A stretch of 64,000 bases of DNA from Chitinivibrionales bacterium. GTDB lineage: Bacteria; Fibrobacterota; Chitinivibrionia; Chitinivibrionales; FEN-1185. The notes beneath the pieces were generated by a model. That model saw only the letters and a list, made by a program, of their open reading frames with translations, was not told where the DNA came from and searched no databases. The position numbers were made by a program, and so were the translations under genes. The DNA lies in NCBI GenBank assembly GCA_035516255.1, contig DATJAL010000016.1:1-64000 (forward strand), in the 5' to 3' direction. The stretch's first letter is position 1. Every line of letters starts with the position of its first letter. Below are positions 1-8,955 of this stretch, in pieces.

Positions 1-103
1 TGGTTTTCAGTGGTCGTAAAAGAAAATGTCCCGTGGTTATTTAAAAGGATCTACAAAACAGAACGGCTATTATTGAGAAATCATCGGGGTAGGGCGTTCT
101 TCC

Positions 104-229
104 CTATTCGAGTACCATGGATGCAATTTTTCCATAGCACGCGGTGTAGGATTGTCCGATGTCCCATGGTGCTTTGCGTTCGTATTGGTTTTCAAAATTT
201 CCCAAACACATTCCGGATTGCGGGTTCAT
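104..229 (-). pseudogene. N-terminal stump of a SAM-dependent methyltransferase
   Basis: A 41-codon frame starts 38 nt after the stop of the PEP-synthase-like gene, behind a strong AAGGAGG Shine-Dalgarno. Its middle reads FENQY....APWDIGQ, which resembles the N-terminus of small class I SAM methyltransferases (WDxxYxxxxxPWDIGxPQ). Homology then stops and the frame ends at TAG. The break coincides with a 24-nt sequence (119-142) that recurs beside the IS66 remnant at 11.5 kb. I infer the last gene of the lipid-type operon, truncated by a mobile element. The family call rests on one short motif. Confidence 0.5.
119..142. repeat. 24-nt repeat, possible IS terminus (left copy)
   Basis: This stretch reads GGATG, then AATTTTTCC and ATAGCACGC, and matches 11517-11540 at 23 of 24 positions. 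It sits where the methyltransferase stump loses homology, which suggests a mobile-element end or insertion scar. The element body would extend leftwards out of the window. The usual IS66 tip (GTAAGC) is not seen, so the IS family is not established. Confidence 0.4.
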
Positions 230-267
230 GCGCGCCTCCTTGCTGCCGCCAAAGCGGCATGCATCGT

Positions 268-2994
268 TTATACCGATTTTCCATTTTCGTCAAGCACTTC
301 CACAACCCCTGTCTGCCCGTCGAACCGCACGCGCATGCCGGTCTTGATGCGCCGGGTGAGGCCCGGTATGCCCACCACTGTGGGCAGGCCCATTTCACGC
401 GCCACTATTGCGGAATGAGAAAGCAGGCCGCCGCGTTCCACCAGCAGGCCGGAAATGGACGGGTACAGCGGGATCCAGCCCGGATCGGTGCGCATGGTCA
501 CCAGTATTTCGCCGTTGAGCTCCATGTCGTCGGACGGGTCGACTATCACCTTGGCCGTGCCCGCCACGCGGCCTGGGCACGCGCCCGTGCCCTTGAGGCT
601 GTTGGCGGCCGGCGGCGCTTCGGCCGGTGTGGCAACGGACCCGGTGCCCAGGTCGTTCTGCCAGTACACGGGCCCGCGCGTGACAAGGCGCGACGGCGGA
701 TTCGCGAGCGCGTACTGCACGTATTGTTCCTTGCGCGCTTGTATGAGCGGCCGGAGGTTCTGGCAGGTGAGGATGCCGTCAAGCGAGCCGGTGAGCTCGT
801 GGAGCTCGAGATAGAAAACGTCTTCCGGCCTGTCAATGATGCCGCGGAGCGTATAATCGTTGCCCACCCCGTAGAACATGGCGCGCGCCACACCGTAGAT
901 GCGGGTGCGGCAGAACCGCGTGTTTTCACGGTTGCGCACGGCCCGGCGCGTGTGGAACAGGGACCATTGGTATACGAGGCGCCGCGGCCCGCGAAGGTGT
1001 TTCCGCACGAGCGCCTCGGCCCGGCCGCGCACCTCTTCCTCACGTTTGACAAATGCGTCGAGGTCGGTGCGGCCCGCGCGCAGGTAGTTCTTGAGGCACA
1101 CGAACAGGAACGAGGGGTCCATGAAAAGGTCCTTCTGATCGAGCTTCATCTCGCTCATGCACCGGTGGCCGTATTTGGCGATGTACTCGTCCACCCGTTC
1201 CCCAAAGCCGGTGTGCGGCGATTGCCGCAGCGCCTCGAGGCAATCTTCGGCGGGCGTGGATTCGATGAGGCTGCAAAGGCTGTTCTCCGCGGCGGCCGCT
1301 CCCGCCATGCGGATGAGCTCCCGGGTGGGTTCGGCGGATTCGAGGCTGCCCGTGCCGCACAAAAGGTCGTTCGAGAGCGACGGCCCGAGCGCCGAAAGCC
1401 ATTTCTCCGTGAGCCTCTTGAACAGGCCAAAATGCACCATGGTGAGAAAATCGTTGACAATCGGCGCTTTCCACTCAAGCAAAAGCCGTTCTTCCAGCTC
1501 CTGGTACAGGCCGTAGATTTCGTCGGCCGGCATGCGGCCGTAGTCTATTCCGCGGTATTCGGCATACACCCGGTTGAAATAGGCGAGGAACCGGTTTATC
1601 ATGCGCTGCGCCGTGACATGGAACCAGAGGAACTTGAGGCCCGAGAAAAGCCGTTGGATTTTGGAGAATGGCGATTCCTGGAAACCGGGCGGCTTGATGC
1701 GGTTTGCGATTTCGTCTGCGAGCTTGTGCGAAGTGCCCATCATGATCTCCATAAAACCCCGGTTGTGCCTGAACCCGGGGAGTATGGCACCGGTGAGCCG
1801 GTACCAGTTCAGGATGTTGTAATACACGCGGCCGTAAATGAGCCCGATCATGTGCTCCAGGAACGGCTGCATGGCGCGTATCTTCTTTGCCGGCACCATC
1901 ATGATGTCGCACAGTTGTACATACACCTGATGGTACACGTGGTGCGCGAACCCGAACGTGAGCGGCAGGGTGAGCCCGCCGTAGCTCTCCACAATGTTGG
2001 AATTGTCCCATATGTGAAGCTTGCCTTGGGCCGCGAAAACCAGGGTGGTGACGGGCCGCGCCTGCAGAATGCGGAAACCGCCCTGCTTGGTCCATGCCCA
2101 TTCAACATCCTGCGGGAAGCGGAAATAGGATTCGATGCGCTTGCCAAGACGGCACAGTTCCGAAAGATCCTTTTCGTCAAGACAGGGCGCGGATTGCAGG
2201 TGCGGCTCCACCGCAGCCTCGATGACCCCGCCGCCGGCCTTCCGGCGCAGGCATTTTCTCTTGTCATTTATGGTGGCGGAAACGGCCCTGTCGGAGTCCT
2301 TTGAAAGCACAAAGGTGTCGGCGTCGAGAAGACCGGACACCAGGCCTTCGCCCACGCCGTACACGGCGTTCACGGTGATTTTTGAACCGTCGGCGGCAAT
2401 GGGATCGCAGGTGAACAGCACCCCGCTTTTCTCGCTGTCAACCATTTCCTGGAACACCACCGCGATGTCGAGCCCGCCGGATACGGGGATGCGGTTCCGC
2501 ATCCGGTACGCCAGCCCCCGGGCCGAAAATCCCGATGCCCAGCACTCCTTGAGAAAGCGGAGCGCGTCGTTCTCGCTTGTCACATATAAAAAACTCGACA
2601 GCTGGCCCGCAAAGGAATGCTGCGCCGAATCCTCGTCGCCCGCGGACGACCGCACCGCGATGAGCGGCGCCCCCAGCGTGCGGTACGCCTGCCGCGCCTC
2701 CTGTTCCACTTCCGGAGGAAAGGGAGTGTTCACGATGATCTCGCGGACCCCGGCCGACACGGAATCGCACAAGGGCGCCGCAGGCGTTTCTTTACATGCA
2801 AGAAGAGGCGCCAGCGCTTCCTGCAGGGACGGCTCGAGCCCGGCCAGCTTTTTGAAACGCCGGAACACGTCCGTGCCGAGCACTACCCACGGCGGCACCG
2901 GGATTCCCTCGCGGGACATGAGATAGAGGTTGTATCCCTTGCCTCCGGCTTCGCGCCGCGCGAACGAGGGGGTGCTTTGCGGGGTGACCAGCAT
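268..2994 (-). CDS. PEP-synthase/rifampin-phosphotransferase-like ATP-dependent phosphotransferase
   Basis: This is a 908-aa member of the PEP-utilising enzyme family. The N-terminal ATP-grasp (PPDK_N) region spans about residues 8-320, with AVRSSAGDEDS near 115 and SGVLFTCDP near 200, ending in QARPVTT. The swivelling phosphohistidine domain is at the very C-terminus, GGLLSHSAIVARE, with the catalytic His at about 860. True PEP synthase places that His domain before a large PEP-binding barrel. Here the order is ATP-grasp, a large middle domain (starting near NIVESYGG), then His, as in rifampin phosphotransferase. The family moves the ATP beta-phosphate through the His to a small molecule; the acceptor here is unknown. 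It starts 45 nt after the UbiA stop behind AGGAGA, as a late gene of the operon. Confidence 0.85.
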   Translation of the reverse strand: MLVTPQSTPSFARREAGGKGYNLYLMSREGIPVPPWVVLGTDVFRRFKKLAGLEPSLQEALAPLLACKETPAAPLCDSVSAGVREIIVNTPFPPEVEQEARQAYRTLGAPLIAVRSSAGDEDSAQHSFAGQLSSFLYVTSENDALRFLKECWASGFSARGLAYRMRNRIPVSGGLDIAVVFQEMVDSEKSGVLFTCDPIAADGSKITVNAVYGVGEGLVSGLLDADTFVLSKDSDRAVSATINDKRKCLRRKAGGGVIEAAVEPHLQSAPCLDEKDLSELCRLGKRIESYFRFPQDVEWAWTKQGGFRILQARPVTTLVFAAQGKLHIWDNSNIVESYGGLTLPLTFGFAHHVYHQVYVQLCDIMMVPAKKIRAMQPFLEHMIGLIYGRVYYNILNWYRLTGAILPGFRHNRGFMEIMMGTSHKLADEIANRIKPPGFQESPFSKIQRLFSGLKFLWFHVTAQRMINRFLAYFNRVYAEYRGIDYGRMPADEIYGLYQELEERLLLEWKAPIVNDFLTMVHFGLFKRLTEKWLSALGPSLSNDLLCGTGSLESAEPTRELIRMAGAAAAENSLCSLIESTPAEDCLEALRQSPHTGFGERVDEYIAKYGHRCMSEMKLDQKDLFMDPSFLFVCLKNYLRAGRTDLDAFVKREEEVRGRAEALVRKHLRGPRRLVYQWSLFHTRRAVRNRENTRFCRTRIYGVARAMFYGVGNDYTLRGIIDRPEDVFYLELHELTGSLDGILTCQNLRPLIQARKEQYVQYALANPPSRLVTRGPVYWQNDLGTGSVATPAEAPPAANSLKGTGACPGRVAGTAKVIVDPSDDMELNGEILVTMRTDPGWIPLYPSISGLLVERGGLLSHSAIVAREMGLPTVVGIPGLTRRIKTGMRVRFDGQTGVVEVLDENGKSV

Positions 2995-3039
2995 TGGGTT
3001 TCTCCTGTTCGGAATTGCTATTTTATTCTACCAATAAAA

Positions 3040-3972
3040 TCACCGCAAGGGCGCAAAGGCAGCAAACAGAACCGCCAACCCGGCGAACACCACGATAATG
3101 AACACCGACGATGCCACCCGAAAGATATGCGCAACTGTTCCGCGGTTGGACGCCGCGTACACGATGCCGGCTCCTGCAAGCAAGGCGCTGCAGAACCACA
3201 AAAAAACGGGGGTAGCGGGACGGGGTGTCCCGCTCATACACGGGACCACCGCTGCCGTGATTGCAGCCATTGCAACCGAAAGCGCCGCGGCCCCATAGCG
3301 GCCGAAAATGCTCGAATACGAATCGATTCCAGGCCGTTCTTCGAAGGTTGCGTAGGTCTTTCGGCCGAATTCAAAAATATTGAACATACACCAGTTTGCA
3401 AATGCGAAAAGGAATGCACTGCGGGTTTCCTGCCAGAAAAACCGCCCGTGCAGCGTTGAAAAAAGTGCAAGGGAGAGGATCGCGCTCACCAAGGTGTGTG
3501 ACACCGCATACGTGGTGAGATGCGGACGGAGGATTGGGCCGATGAAGAATTCCTTGTACATGAGCAACGAATAGACGATCGCCACGGCAATCGCGCATGC
3601 TGCCTGCTGCGATACCAGGCCGAAGGCCGCCAGTTCCACAACGATGCACGCAACAATGACGCACTTGAGTTCTGCAATGGTAACAAGGCCGCGCGCAAGC
3701 GGCCTTGTGGGTTTGAATTTCCTGTCAACCTCGTAATCTTTTATTTCGTCATACACACGAAGTTTGAAAAAAAACGCGGCCGTGCCGATAGACAGGGCAA
3801 CGATGGCGCCTATGGAGTGAACAACAGCGCGTCCGCCCAAGCGCGCGGCAAAGAAATGGCACGCCACAAAGAGCGTTATCATGACAAAATGGGAAAGCGG
3901 GTTGAAGCGCTCCAGGGCGAACCTGGGAAGGCGCTGGAAGAAAGGGTGCGATTGTTCGTCGCTATTGTTCAT
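3040..3972 (-). CDS. UbiA-family prenyltransferase
   Basis: This is a 310-aa polytopic membrane protein. UbiA enzymes transfer a prenyl group from a prenyl diphosphate to an aromatic ring or an alcohol. The first Asp-rich motif is clear (YDEIKDYEVDRKFKPTRP, a D-x3-D-x3-D pattern). A weaker second motif is near PGIDSYSSIFGR. About eight hydrophobic helices follow. I chose ATG 3972 because AGGAG lies just upstream; this start overlaps the end of the acyl-ligase gene by 11 nt, which suggests coupled translation. The N-terminus (FNPLSHFVMITLF) is not that of UbiA or MenA proper, so the acceptor cannot be assigned. Confidence 0.85.
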   Translation of the reverse strand: MNNSDEQSHPFFQRLPRFALERFNPLSHFVMITLFVACHFFAARLGGRAVVHSIGAIVALSIGTAAFFFKLRVYDEIKDYEVDRKFKPTRPLARGLVTIAELKCVIVACIVVELAAFGLVSQQAACAIAVAIVYSLLMYKEFFIGPILRPHLTTYAVSHTLVSAILSLALFSTLHGRFFWQETRSAFLFAFANWCMFNIFEFGRKTYATFEERPGIDSYSSIFGRYGAAALSVAMAAITAAVVPCMSGTPRPATPVFLWFCSALLAGAGIVYAASNRGTVAHIFRVASSVFIIVVFAGLAVLFAAFAPLR

Positions 3973-5683
3973 GCAGGATCTCCTGTTTAAGCACCTCATA
4001 TTCCACCTTGCTGTGGTGTCGCGGGTCCATGGGTATGGCTTTGCGGAACATCACCGCATCAACCGGCATGCTGTTTTTTCTCATGACGCGTTCGACCTCG
4101 GCTGCCATGCGGGCTTCCTTGGCCGCGTCACCCACGGCGCTTGCATCCGTGGGCACGATCACGCATATGCAGCGCTCGCCGAGTACGGGATCGGGCAGGC
4201 CGAGAAAGGCGCATTTGACAACAAAGGGAAGTTTCTTGAGCGCAATCTCGGCGCGCACCGGGAACACAAACGTCGCGCCCCGTTGTATCACGTTGTGTAC
4301 CCGGCCCACCAGCCACAGGTACCCTTTGGCGTCGATGCGTGCAAGGTCGCCGGTGCGGTGCCAGATTGTCCCGCGCTCGTCGCGGATCTTGGAACGTGTG
4401 AAGGCCTCTTCGTCGTTCACATAGTCGCGACACACATGTTCGCCGCTCACTGCAAGTTCCCCCACAGTGCCGGCCGGAACCTCAAGCAGTTTCCAGTCTT
4501 CTTGTGTTGAGATCGTGATTGGGCCTTTGGTTATGGTGAGGAATTTTGCGGAAAGACCGGAAACCAGATGGCCCACGTTGACGCCGTCGTCAACCAGTTC
4601 CGGATCGGCCGCGGCGCCGCCTTCAAAAGAAAGCATGTCTTTCGCCTCGATATGCGCAATGGGCTCTACTTCGGTGGAACCGTACAGCACCCACATTTCC
4701 GCGCTGGGCGCAACCGCTACCAGGCGTTTTACCTGGTCGCGGCTGACGGCAGCGCCGCCTGCAACCACGCGACGGATTGACTGAAGCGAAATGCCGCGGC
4801 CCTGGCAGAACGATGAAATCTCGGACAGCAGCCAGGGGTTGAGCGTCATGCAAGTAACGCCGCATGCCTGTATCTGCGCCAGAAGCACGGCCGCGTCGTT
4901 TTCGCCCGGCGTTCCCGCGTCGATGGCGGGCAGCACCGTGCTCACGCCCGCGGCGATGTTGTTGAGGGAAAAGATGGGGAACAGGGGAAGGTCAACGTCG
5001 GACGCGGCATAGGGCATGCCCGCGTCGATGGCATAGTGCTGCGCCGCCAGAAACCGGTGCGTGCGGTTGGCGCCCTTGGGTTTTCCCGAGCTGCCGGTTG
5101 TGAAGGTGATGAGCGCGGTGTGCTCTTGCTCAACCGGCACCGGCGCAGCCCGCCGCGGCGCGGCAAAAAGCTGTTCCAGCCCCGCCGCGTACTGTTTTTT
5201 TGCCGGCCCGAACACGATGCGCAGCGGAAGGGCGGCCAGTACCGGATCGCCTTCGCAAAAGTCAAATGCCTGCTCGAAGCTGATCATGCCCCGTGCCTGC
5301 GCGATCTGCACGGCAACGCCGAGCTGGCCGCGCCGCGCCCACGAGTCGAGGAACACAGGCACGGCGCCGATCATTTGCAAGGCGGACATGGCCGTATACA
5401 TCGGGACCGACATGGGTAGAAACAGGATGACGCGGTCGCCCGCATGCAAGCCGAGCTCGAGAAACCCGGCGGCCACGCGGCGGATGCCGTCCACAAATGG
5501 TTCGAGGGTTATGGCGTCGTGCACGAGCGGACATTCCGGTAACGCCGCCCATTTTTCCAGGGTAGGCCGCGCAACCCAGCGCAGCACGGTGAAGCCGGGC
5601 CGTTCCGTCAGGTGCTTTTCGAGAAAGGAGAATACATTGTTCTTGACATGCGCGCCCGTGTAGTAGCCGATTTTTTCCGCCAT
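3962..5683 (-). CDS. AMP-forming acyl-CoA ligase / ANL-superfamily enzyme
   Basis: This 573-aa adenylate-forming enzyme carries the phosphate-binding motif LITFTTGSSGKPKG (about 191-204). It also has the A5-like GSTEVEPIAHIE, WHRTGDLARIDAKGYLWLVGR around the hinge, and a C-terminal HHSKVEY segment holding the likely catalytic Lys. The family activates a carboxylate as acyl-AMP, usually for CoA transfer; OleC-type ligases instead close beta-lactones. Substrate is not predictable. ATG 5683 has GAGGAGG five bases upstream and is preferred to the TTG one codon earlier. Nothing resembling acyl-carrier or thiolase genes lies nearby; the neighbours are prenyl- and head-group-type enzymes. Confidence 0.85.
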   Translation of the reverse strand: MAEKIGYYTGAHVKNNVFSFLEKHLTERPGFTVLRWVARPTLEKWAALPECPLVHDAITLEPFVDGIRRVAAGFLELGLHAGDRVILFLPMSVPMYTAMSALQMIGAVPVFLDSWARRGQLGVAVQIAQARGMISFEQAFDFCEGDPVLAALPLRIVFGPAKKQYAAGLEQLFAAPRRAAPVPVEQEHTALITFTTGSSGKPKGANRTHRFLAAQHYAIDAGMPYAASDVDLPLFPIFSLNNIAAGVSTVLPAIDAGTPGENDAAVLLAQIQACGVTCMTLNPWLLSEISSFCQGRGISLQSIRRVVAGGAAVSRDQVKRLVAVAPSAEMWVLYGSTEVEPIAHIEAKDMLSFEGGAAADPELVDDGVNVGHLVSGLSAKFLTITKGPITISTQEDWKLLEVPAGTVGELAVSGEHVCRDYVNDEEAFTRSKIRDERGTIWHRTGDLARIDAKGYLWLVGRVHNVIQRGATFVFPVRAEIALKKLPFVVKCAFLGLPDPVLGERCICVIVPTDASAVGDAAKEARMAAEVERVMRKNSMPVDAVMFRKAIPMDPRHHSKVEYEVLKQEILHEQ

Positions 5684-5705
5684 CAAAGCCTCCTCGTTGC
5701 CTGGA

Positions 5706-6455
5706 TCAGAGTATCATACCTTTCTTTTTCAGCGCCGCCACCTCGCTTCGGGATTTCGGGGTCCGCGCGTATGTCGCGCGGTCGTCCCTGTTCGGTATTC
5801 CTTCGGGAAGAGAATCCTGCTCCGCGATTTGGCCCAAAAGCGCCGCAAGCGCCTCGCCTTCCTGCCTGCCGGTCTTCGACAGGTAGGCCACATAGTCTTT
5901 TTCGCCTAGCGCGGACACTTCTTTACGGCAAAGAATCCTGCCGTCGTCCAGTTTTTCCGACATCACATGGATGCTGAAGCCGGCCGGCCTGTTGTCGGCA
6001 AGCGCGTACAGGTCGCACATGGTGCCGCGAAACCGGGGCAGAAGGCCGTGGTGGATGTTGATGCAGCCCAGGCGCGGCGCCGTCAGCAGCGGCTGTTTGA
6101 ACAGGCAGCGGGTGCGCATGTTCACCACGAGGTCGATGCGCTCGCGCCGGACAAGGTCGATAACCTGCGTTTCATTGGCATCACGGGCGATAATCACCGG
6201 TTTTTGCAGAGAGCGGAAGACCGCAGTGCGGCGGTCGAACATGGCGCAAAACAGGTTGGCCGCAAACACCCGGCCAAGCCGGGGTGCGCCCAGCAGGAAC
6301 AGACCGGCCGCCTTTTTAACAAGGGAGAAATCGAGGTTGTTGAGCATGAGGAGACCGTGCACGTGATCGGCTGCGCCGGCGAGAACGGCCTCAAGCGCGT
6401 CGCAGTAGTTGTGCGGTACATAGGTGACCCGGCTTGTTGCCAGCAGCGTTTTCAT
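5706..6455 (-). CDS. Formyltransferase of the Fmt/PurN-like fold
   Basis: This is a 249-aa protein, shorter than methionyl-tRNA formyltransferase (about 310 aa) and lacking its C-terminal OB domain. The catalytic triad of the fold is visible: Asn133 and His135 in CINIHHGLLPRFRG, and Asp170/171 in EKLDDGRIL. The family moves a formyl group from 10-formyl-tetrahydrofolate to an amine, such as an amino sugar, Met-tRNA or glycinamide ribotide. ATG 6455 overlaps the upstream stop as ATGA; a longer in-frame extension exists but is antisense-like junk over the upstream gene. In this operon an amino-lipid or amino-headgroup substrate is plausible, by inference. Confidence 0.8.
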   Translation of the reverse strand: MKTLLATSRVTYVPHNYCDALEAVLAGAADHVHGLLMLNNLDFSLVKKAAGLFLLGAPRLGRVFAANLFCAMFDRRTAVFRSLQKPVIIARDANETQVIDLVRRERIDLVVNMRTRCLFKQPLLTAPRLGCINIHHGLLPRFRGTMCDLYALADNRPAGFSIHVMSEKLDDGRILCRKEVSALGEKDYVAYLSKTGRQEGEALAALLGQIAEQDSLPEGIPNRDDRATYARTPKSRSEVAALKKKGMIL

Positions 6456-7840
6456 TTGAGCGCGGCCCCTGTGTCGATATTGTAGAACCACACCGAAGCC
6501 GCAAAAAGCAAAACCGTCACCAGCGCGGAGACGAGGGCGGTGAACCGGAGAAAGGTCATGTCGCTCCACGTGCCGCGCTTCCTGCGCTCCACAAACCAGT
6601 ACACCAGTTCGATGGCGATGGTGCCTGCGGCCGTTGCGCCGATGGTAAAAGGCGCGGACAAACGCGGGTCGAGGAGGACCGTCGGTACGGCGAACACCAG
6701 CGTGAGTGCTAGGGCGCGCACGCAGCAATGCGCGTTCCGCAGCCATAGCGGCAGGGGGAGCCGGTAGGGATGGCCGGTCATCCGCGCCCGCCGCTGCCAA
6801 AGAATGCCGAAATTGGCGGTGATGTTCGTGACAAAGGAGACAAACGCGGCATTGCGGAACGGCGCGTTTATTCCCGCCACAACGGTCCATGCAAAGGACA
6901 CAAAGAGAAGATAGAACACCGGCCTGATGCGGTACACGGTGTCAACGGTCGGACCTTCCTCTATAAAGATATCGAGCGTGGTGAAGAGCGCGATGCCCAC
7001 TACCACCGGCACAAGCCATGCCGGACCGCCGTACATGAGCGCCGCGTAACCGGTGAGTGCCAAGCCGATAATCGCCGTGATGCCGAACCGTTTGAACCGC
7101 CGCGACAGAAGATAGACAAGCGCGAAAAGCGACGCCACGGCCGTGATCCGGGCCGCAAGGGGAAAAATGCCCTTGTCCGCCACCCGTTGCAGCAGCACGA
7201 TGGTGCCCAGCGGGATAAACAGGTTGTCCGCGCCGCCCAGGGAAATCGACTCGAATGCGGTGACGAGCAGGCTGCAGTACACCGCCATGAGCACCGACAC
7301 GGCGCGATCCACGGGAGAAAGCAGTAGGAGGCAGAGATGAATGATGATAAACGTGGCGAGGAAAAAGAACACGGAGCCTTCAAGGCTTTTGTGATGTTCC
7401 TCCACGATATACACCTTGAACCCGTACCGCCCGCCCACGAGCGCGGCGAGCGAGTCGGAGACCGCAAGCACCAGAATGCCGATGAGGTAGAGGTCGGGCC
7501 GGTGAAAGGCCGAGGAGAGCACAAACGACACGTACACGGCTACCGGATAATACAGGCTGCCCTGCGATTTCCGCTCCACGCCGTGGATGGAGGGGAGCAG
7601 GCCAAACCGTTTTGTAAAGACCATGATTGCGACAAACAGGAAACAGAGCGTAAGCACGGTCCAGTGCGACCGTAACAGATAGGAGAAGCCGAGGCATATC
7701 GTGCCGCACGAAAAATGGACCAGTTTCCTGGTCGCCTCCTTTGAAGGCCTGCCCAGAATGCGCCAGAGTTCCGCTGCCGCAAACACCAGCAGGAACGCGC
7801 CGCTCACGATGCACGCAGGGATTAGGTCGTGGTGAATCAT
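6452..7840 (-). CDS. Dolichol/phytol-kinase-like CTP-dependent membrane kinase, extended
   Basis: This 462-aa polytopic membrane protein has an N-terminal half carrying hallmarks of the dolichol kinase/phytol kinase/CTP-diacylglycerol kinase family: KLVHFSCG near 40, GVERKSQGSLYYPVAV, AVSDSLAALVGGRYG, HHKSLEGS and ADNLFIPL. Members phosphorylate isoprenoid alcohols or diacylglycerol using CTP. The C-terminal half (about 215-462) adds several membrane helices and may resemble the DUF92/VTE6 prenyl-phosphate kinase family, but that is only a weak impression. Its start and stop both overlap neighbours as ATGA. Beside UbiA, a kinase feeding a prenyl (di)phosphate to the prenyltransferase is reasonable but unproven. 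Confidence 0.75.
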   Translation of the reverse strand: MIHHDLIPACIVSGAFLLVFAAAELWRILGRPSKEATRKLVHFSCGTICLGFSYLLRSHWTVLTLCFLFVAIMVFTKRFGLLPSIHGVERKSQGSLYYPVAVYVSFVLSSAFHRPDLYLIGILVLAVSDSLAALVGGRYGFKVYIVEEHHKSLEGSVFFFLATFIIIHLCLLLLSPVDRAVSVLMAVYCSLLVTAFESISLGGADNLFIPLGTIVLLQRVADKGIFPLAARITAVASLFALVYLLSRRFKRFGITAIIGLALTGYAALMYGGPAWLVPVVVGIALFTTLDIFIEEGPTVDTVYRIRPVFYLLFVSFAWTVVAGINAPFRNAAFVSFVTNITANFGILWQRRARMTGHPYRLPLPLWLRNAHCCVRALALTLVFAVPTVLLDPRLSAPFTIGATAAGTIAIELVYWFVERRKRGTWSDMTFLRFTALVSALVTVLLFAASVWFYNIDTGAALK

Positions 7841-8955
7841 CGGTTGACCGTCCGGTCAAGATGAAAGCGCTGGTAGAAAAACGCCCGGTCGCGCATGAGG
7901 AGCTCCTGCGCGCGTGCCCCATCGGCGCAAACGCGGCCGGGGAAACGTTCGGCAAGGCTGCGCGACACCAGCATGTTCCAGTATGCAAGGCGTGCGCCCG
8001 GGCGCGCACGGGAAAGCAGGTCTGCGGCCGTGCTTTCGAACAGCGACGAGTCCATGTATTCAAAAATGTCGGAGAGGTTGAATGCGTCGAACCCGTCGCT
8101 GTATGCCGCGCAGGCTTCCTGCGCGGTGCCGCGGAGAATCTTGAGATGGTCAATGTTGCGCCGGATCGCCTCGAAGTTTTCCGCCCGGGCATAATGCGGC
8201 AGCGCGTTGCCAAAATTGCCCAAGGCGATATAACGGAGATACGGGTTGTCGTGGGTGGACAGCTCGGTTACCGCATGGCGCGTGCGGTTCATTACCAGGC
8301 CGGCAATGGAGCCTTTCACATACCGGAAAAACTCGGGGTCGCGGCCCAGCCTGCCCATCACGAATTTGGAGAAAAAAACGTTGAACAGCAGGTTCCAGCG
8401 CCGGTTGTTCCAATGGCGTTCGTAGAATGCGACGCGCTCCTCCCTTGTCTTGGGTCGCAAGAGGTCGTTGAGGGTCTTTTGCGAGTGGACAAGCGGCAAT
8501 ATCACGGTCCTAAACAGCCGGAAATATCGTTCGAACTTGCCGCAATGGATGAGACCGGACCGTAGTGACGCCAAGTTCTTTTCCCAGAACGCCCTGCTTT
8601 CTCCGGACAATAGCGGCGCAAGCAGTTCGAACCGGTCCAGACGCATTCCCGGCGAAGAAGACGTACCAGTAAAACCGAGGAATTCAAGCATCACGGGGTG
8701 CGAAAAATGAACAAAGCACCATTTTTTGATTTCGACGCACGCGACTTGCGCCTTGCTTATGTCAACCGCCACCACGAGGCGCGGCCCCCGGGAGAGGAGC
8801 GAAAAAGAATTGTCGCCCGCCGAGGCGATGGAGAGACAGGCGTCGGCCGGCCCAGGGGCAAGCGCATCGAGTAAAACGTCCGCGTCTTCCCAGCAGTTGG
8901 CATACCGCACGAGATCGAACGACGCGCGCGTTTGGATGGCGCTGCTCCCGGTCAT
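7837..8955 (-). CDS. DUF3419 family protein (BtaA-like 3-amino-3-carboxypropyl transferase)
   Basis: This 372-aa protein shows the DUF3419 pattern: VRYANCWEDADVLLDAL near the start, a SAM-binding segment SIASAGDNSFSLL and VVAVDISKAQ, and FNLSDIFEYM towards the C-terminus. The characterised member BtaA transfers the 3-amino-3-carboxypropyl group of SAM to diacylglycerol, the first step of betaine lipids. No BtaB-type methyltransferase domain is fused here, but a methyltransferase stump lies at the distal end of the operon. ATGA overlaps at both ends place it firmly inside the operon. Its acceptor could be diacylglycerol or a prenyl lipid. Confidence 0.85.
   Translation of the reverse strand: MTGSSAIQTRASFDLVRYANCWEDADVLLDALAPGPADACLSIASAGDNSFSLLSRGPRLVVAVDISKAQVACVEIKKWCFVHFSHPVMLEFLGFTGTSSSPGMRLDRFELLAPLLSGESRAFWEKNLASLRSGLIHCGKFERYFRLFRTVILPLVHSQKTLNDLLRPKTREERVAFYERHWNNRRWNLLFNVFFSKFVMGRLGRDPEFFRYVKGSIAGLVMNRTRHAVTELSTHDNPYLRYIALGNFGNALPHYARAENFEAIRRNIDHLKILRGTAQEACAAYSDGFDAFNLSDIFEYMDSSLFESTAADLLSRARPGARLAYWNMLVSRSLAERFPGRVCADGARAQELLMRDRAFFYQRFHLDRTVNR

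Noticed and set aside
10-2304. 764-codon open frame on the plus strand
   Set aside because: It is the antisense shadow of the dikinase gene, whose protein motifs are unmistakable; the plus-strand product is His/Arg/Pro-rich with no family pattern.
3040-3972. UbiA gene as an archaeal-type ether-lipid (DGGGP) synthase
   Set aside because: FCB bacteria with archaeal-lipid genes are known, but no GGGP synthase or reductase lies here and the sequence cannot place it in that subgroup.
6456-6890. 145-residue N-terminal extension of the formyltransferase
   Set aside because: It overlaps the kinase-like gene out of frame; the ATGA overlap and the protein fold both support 6455.
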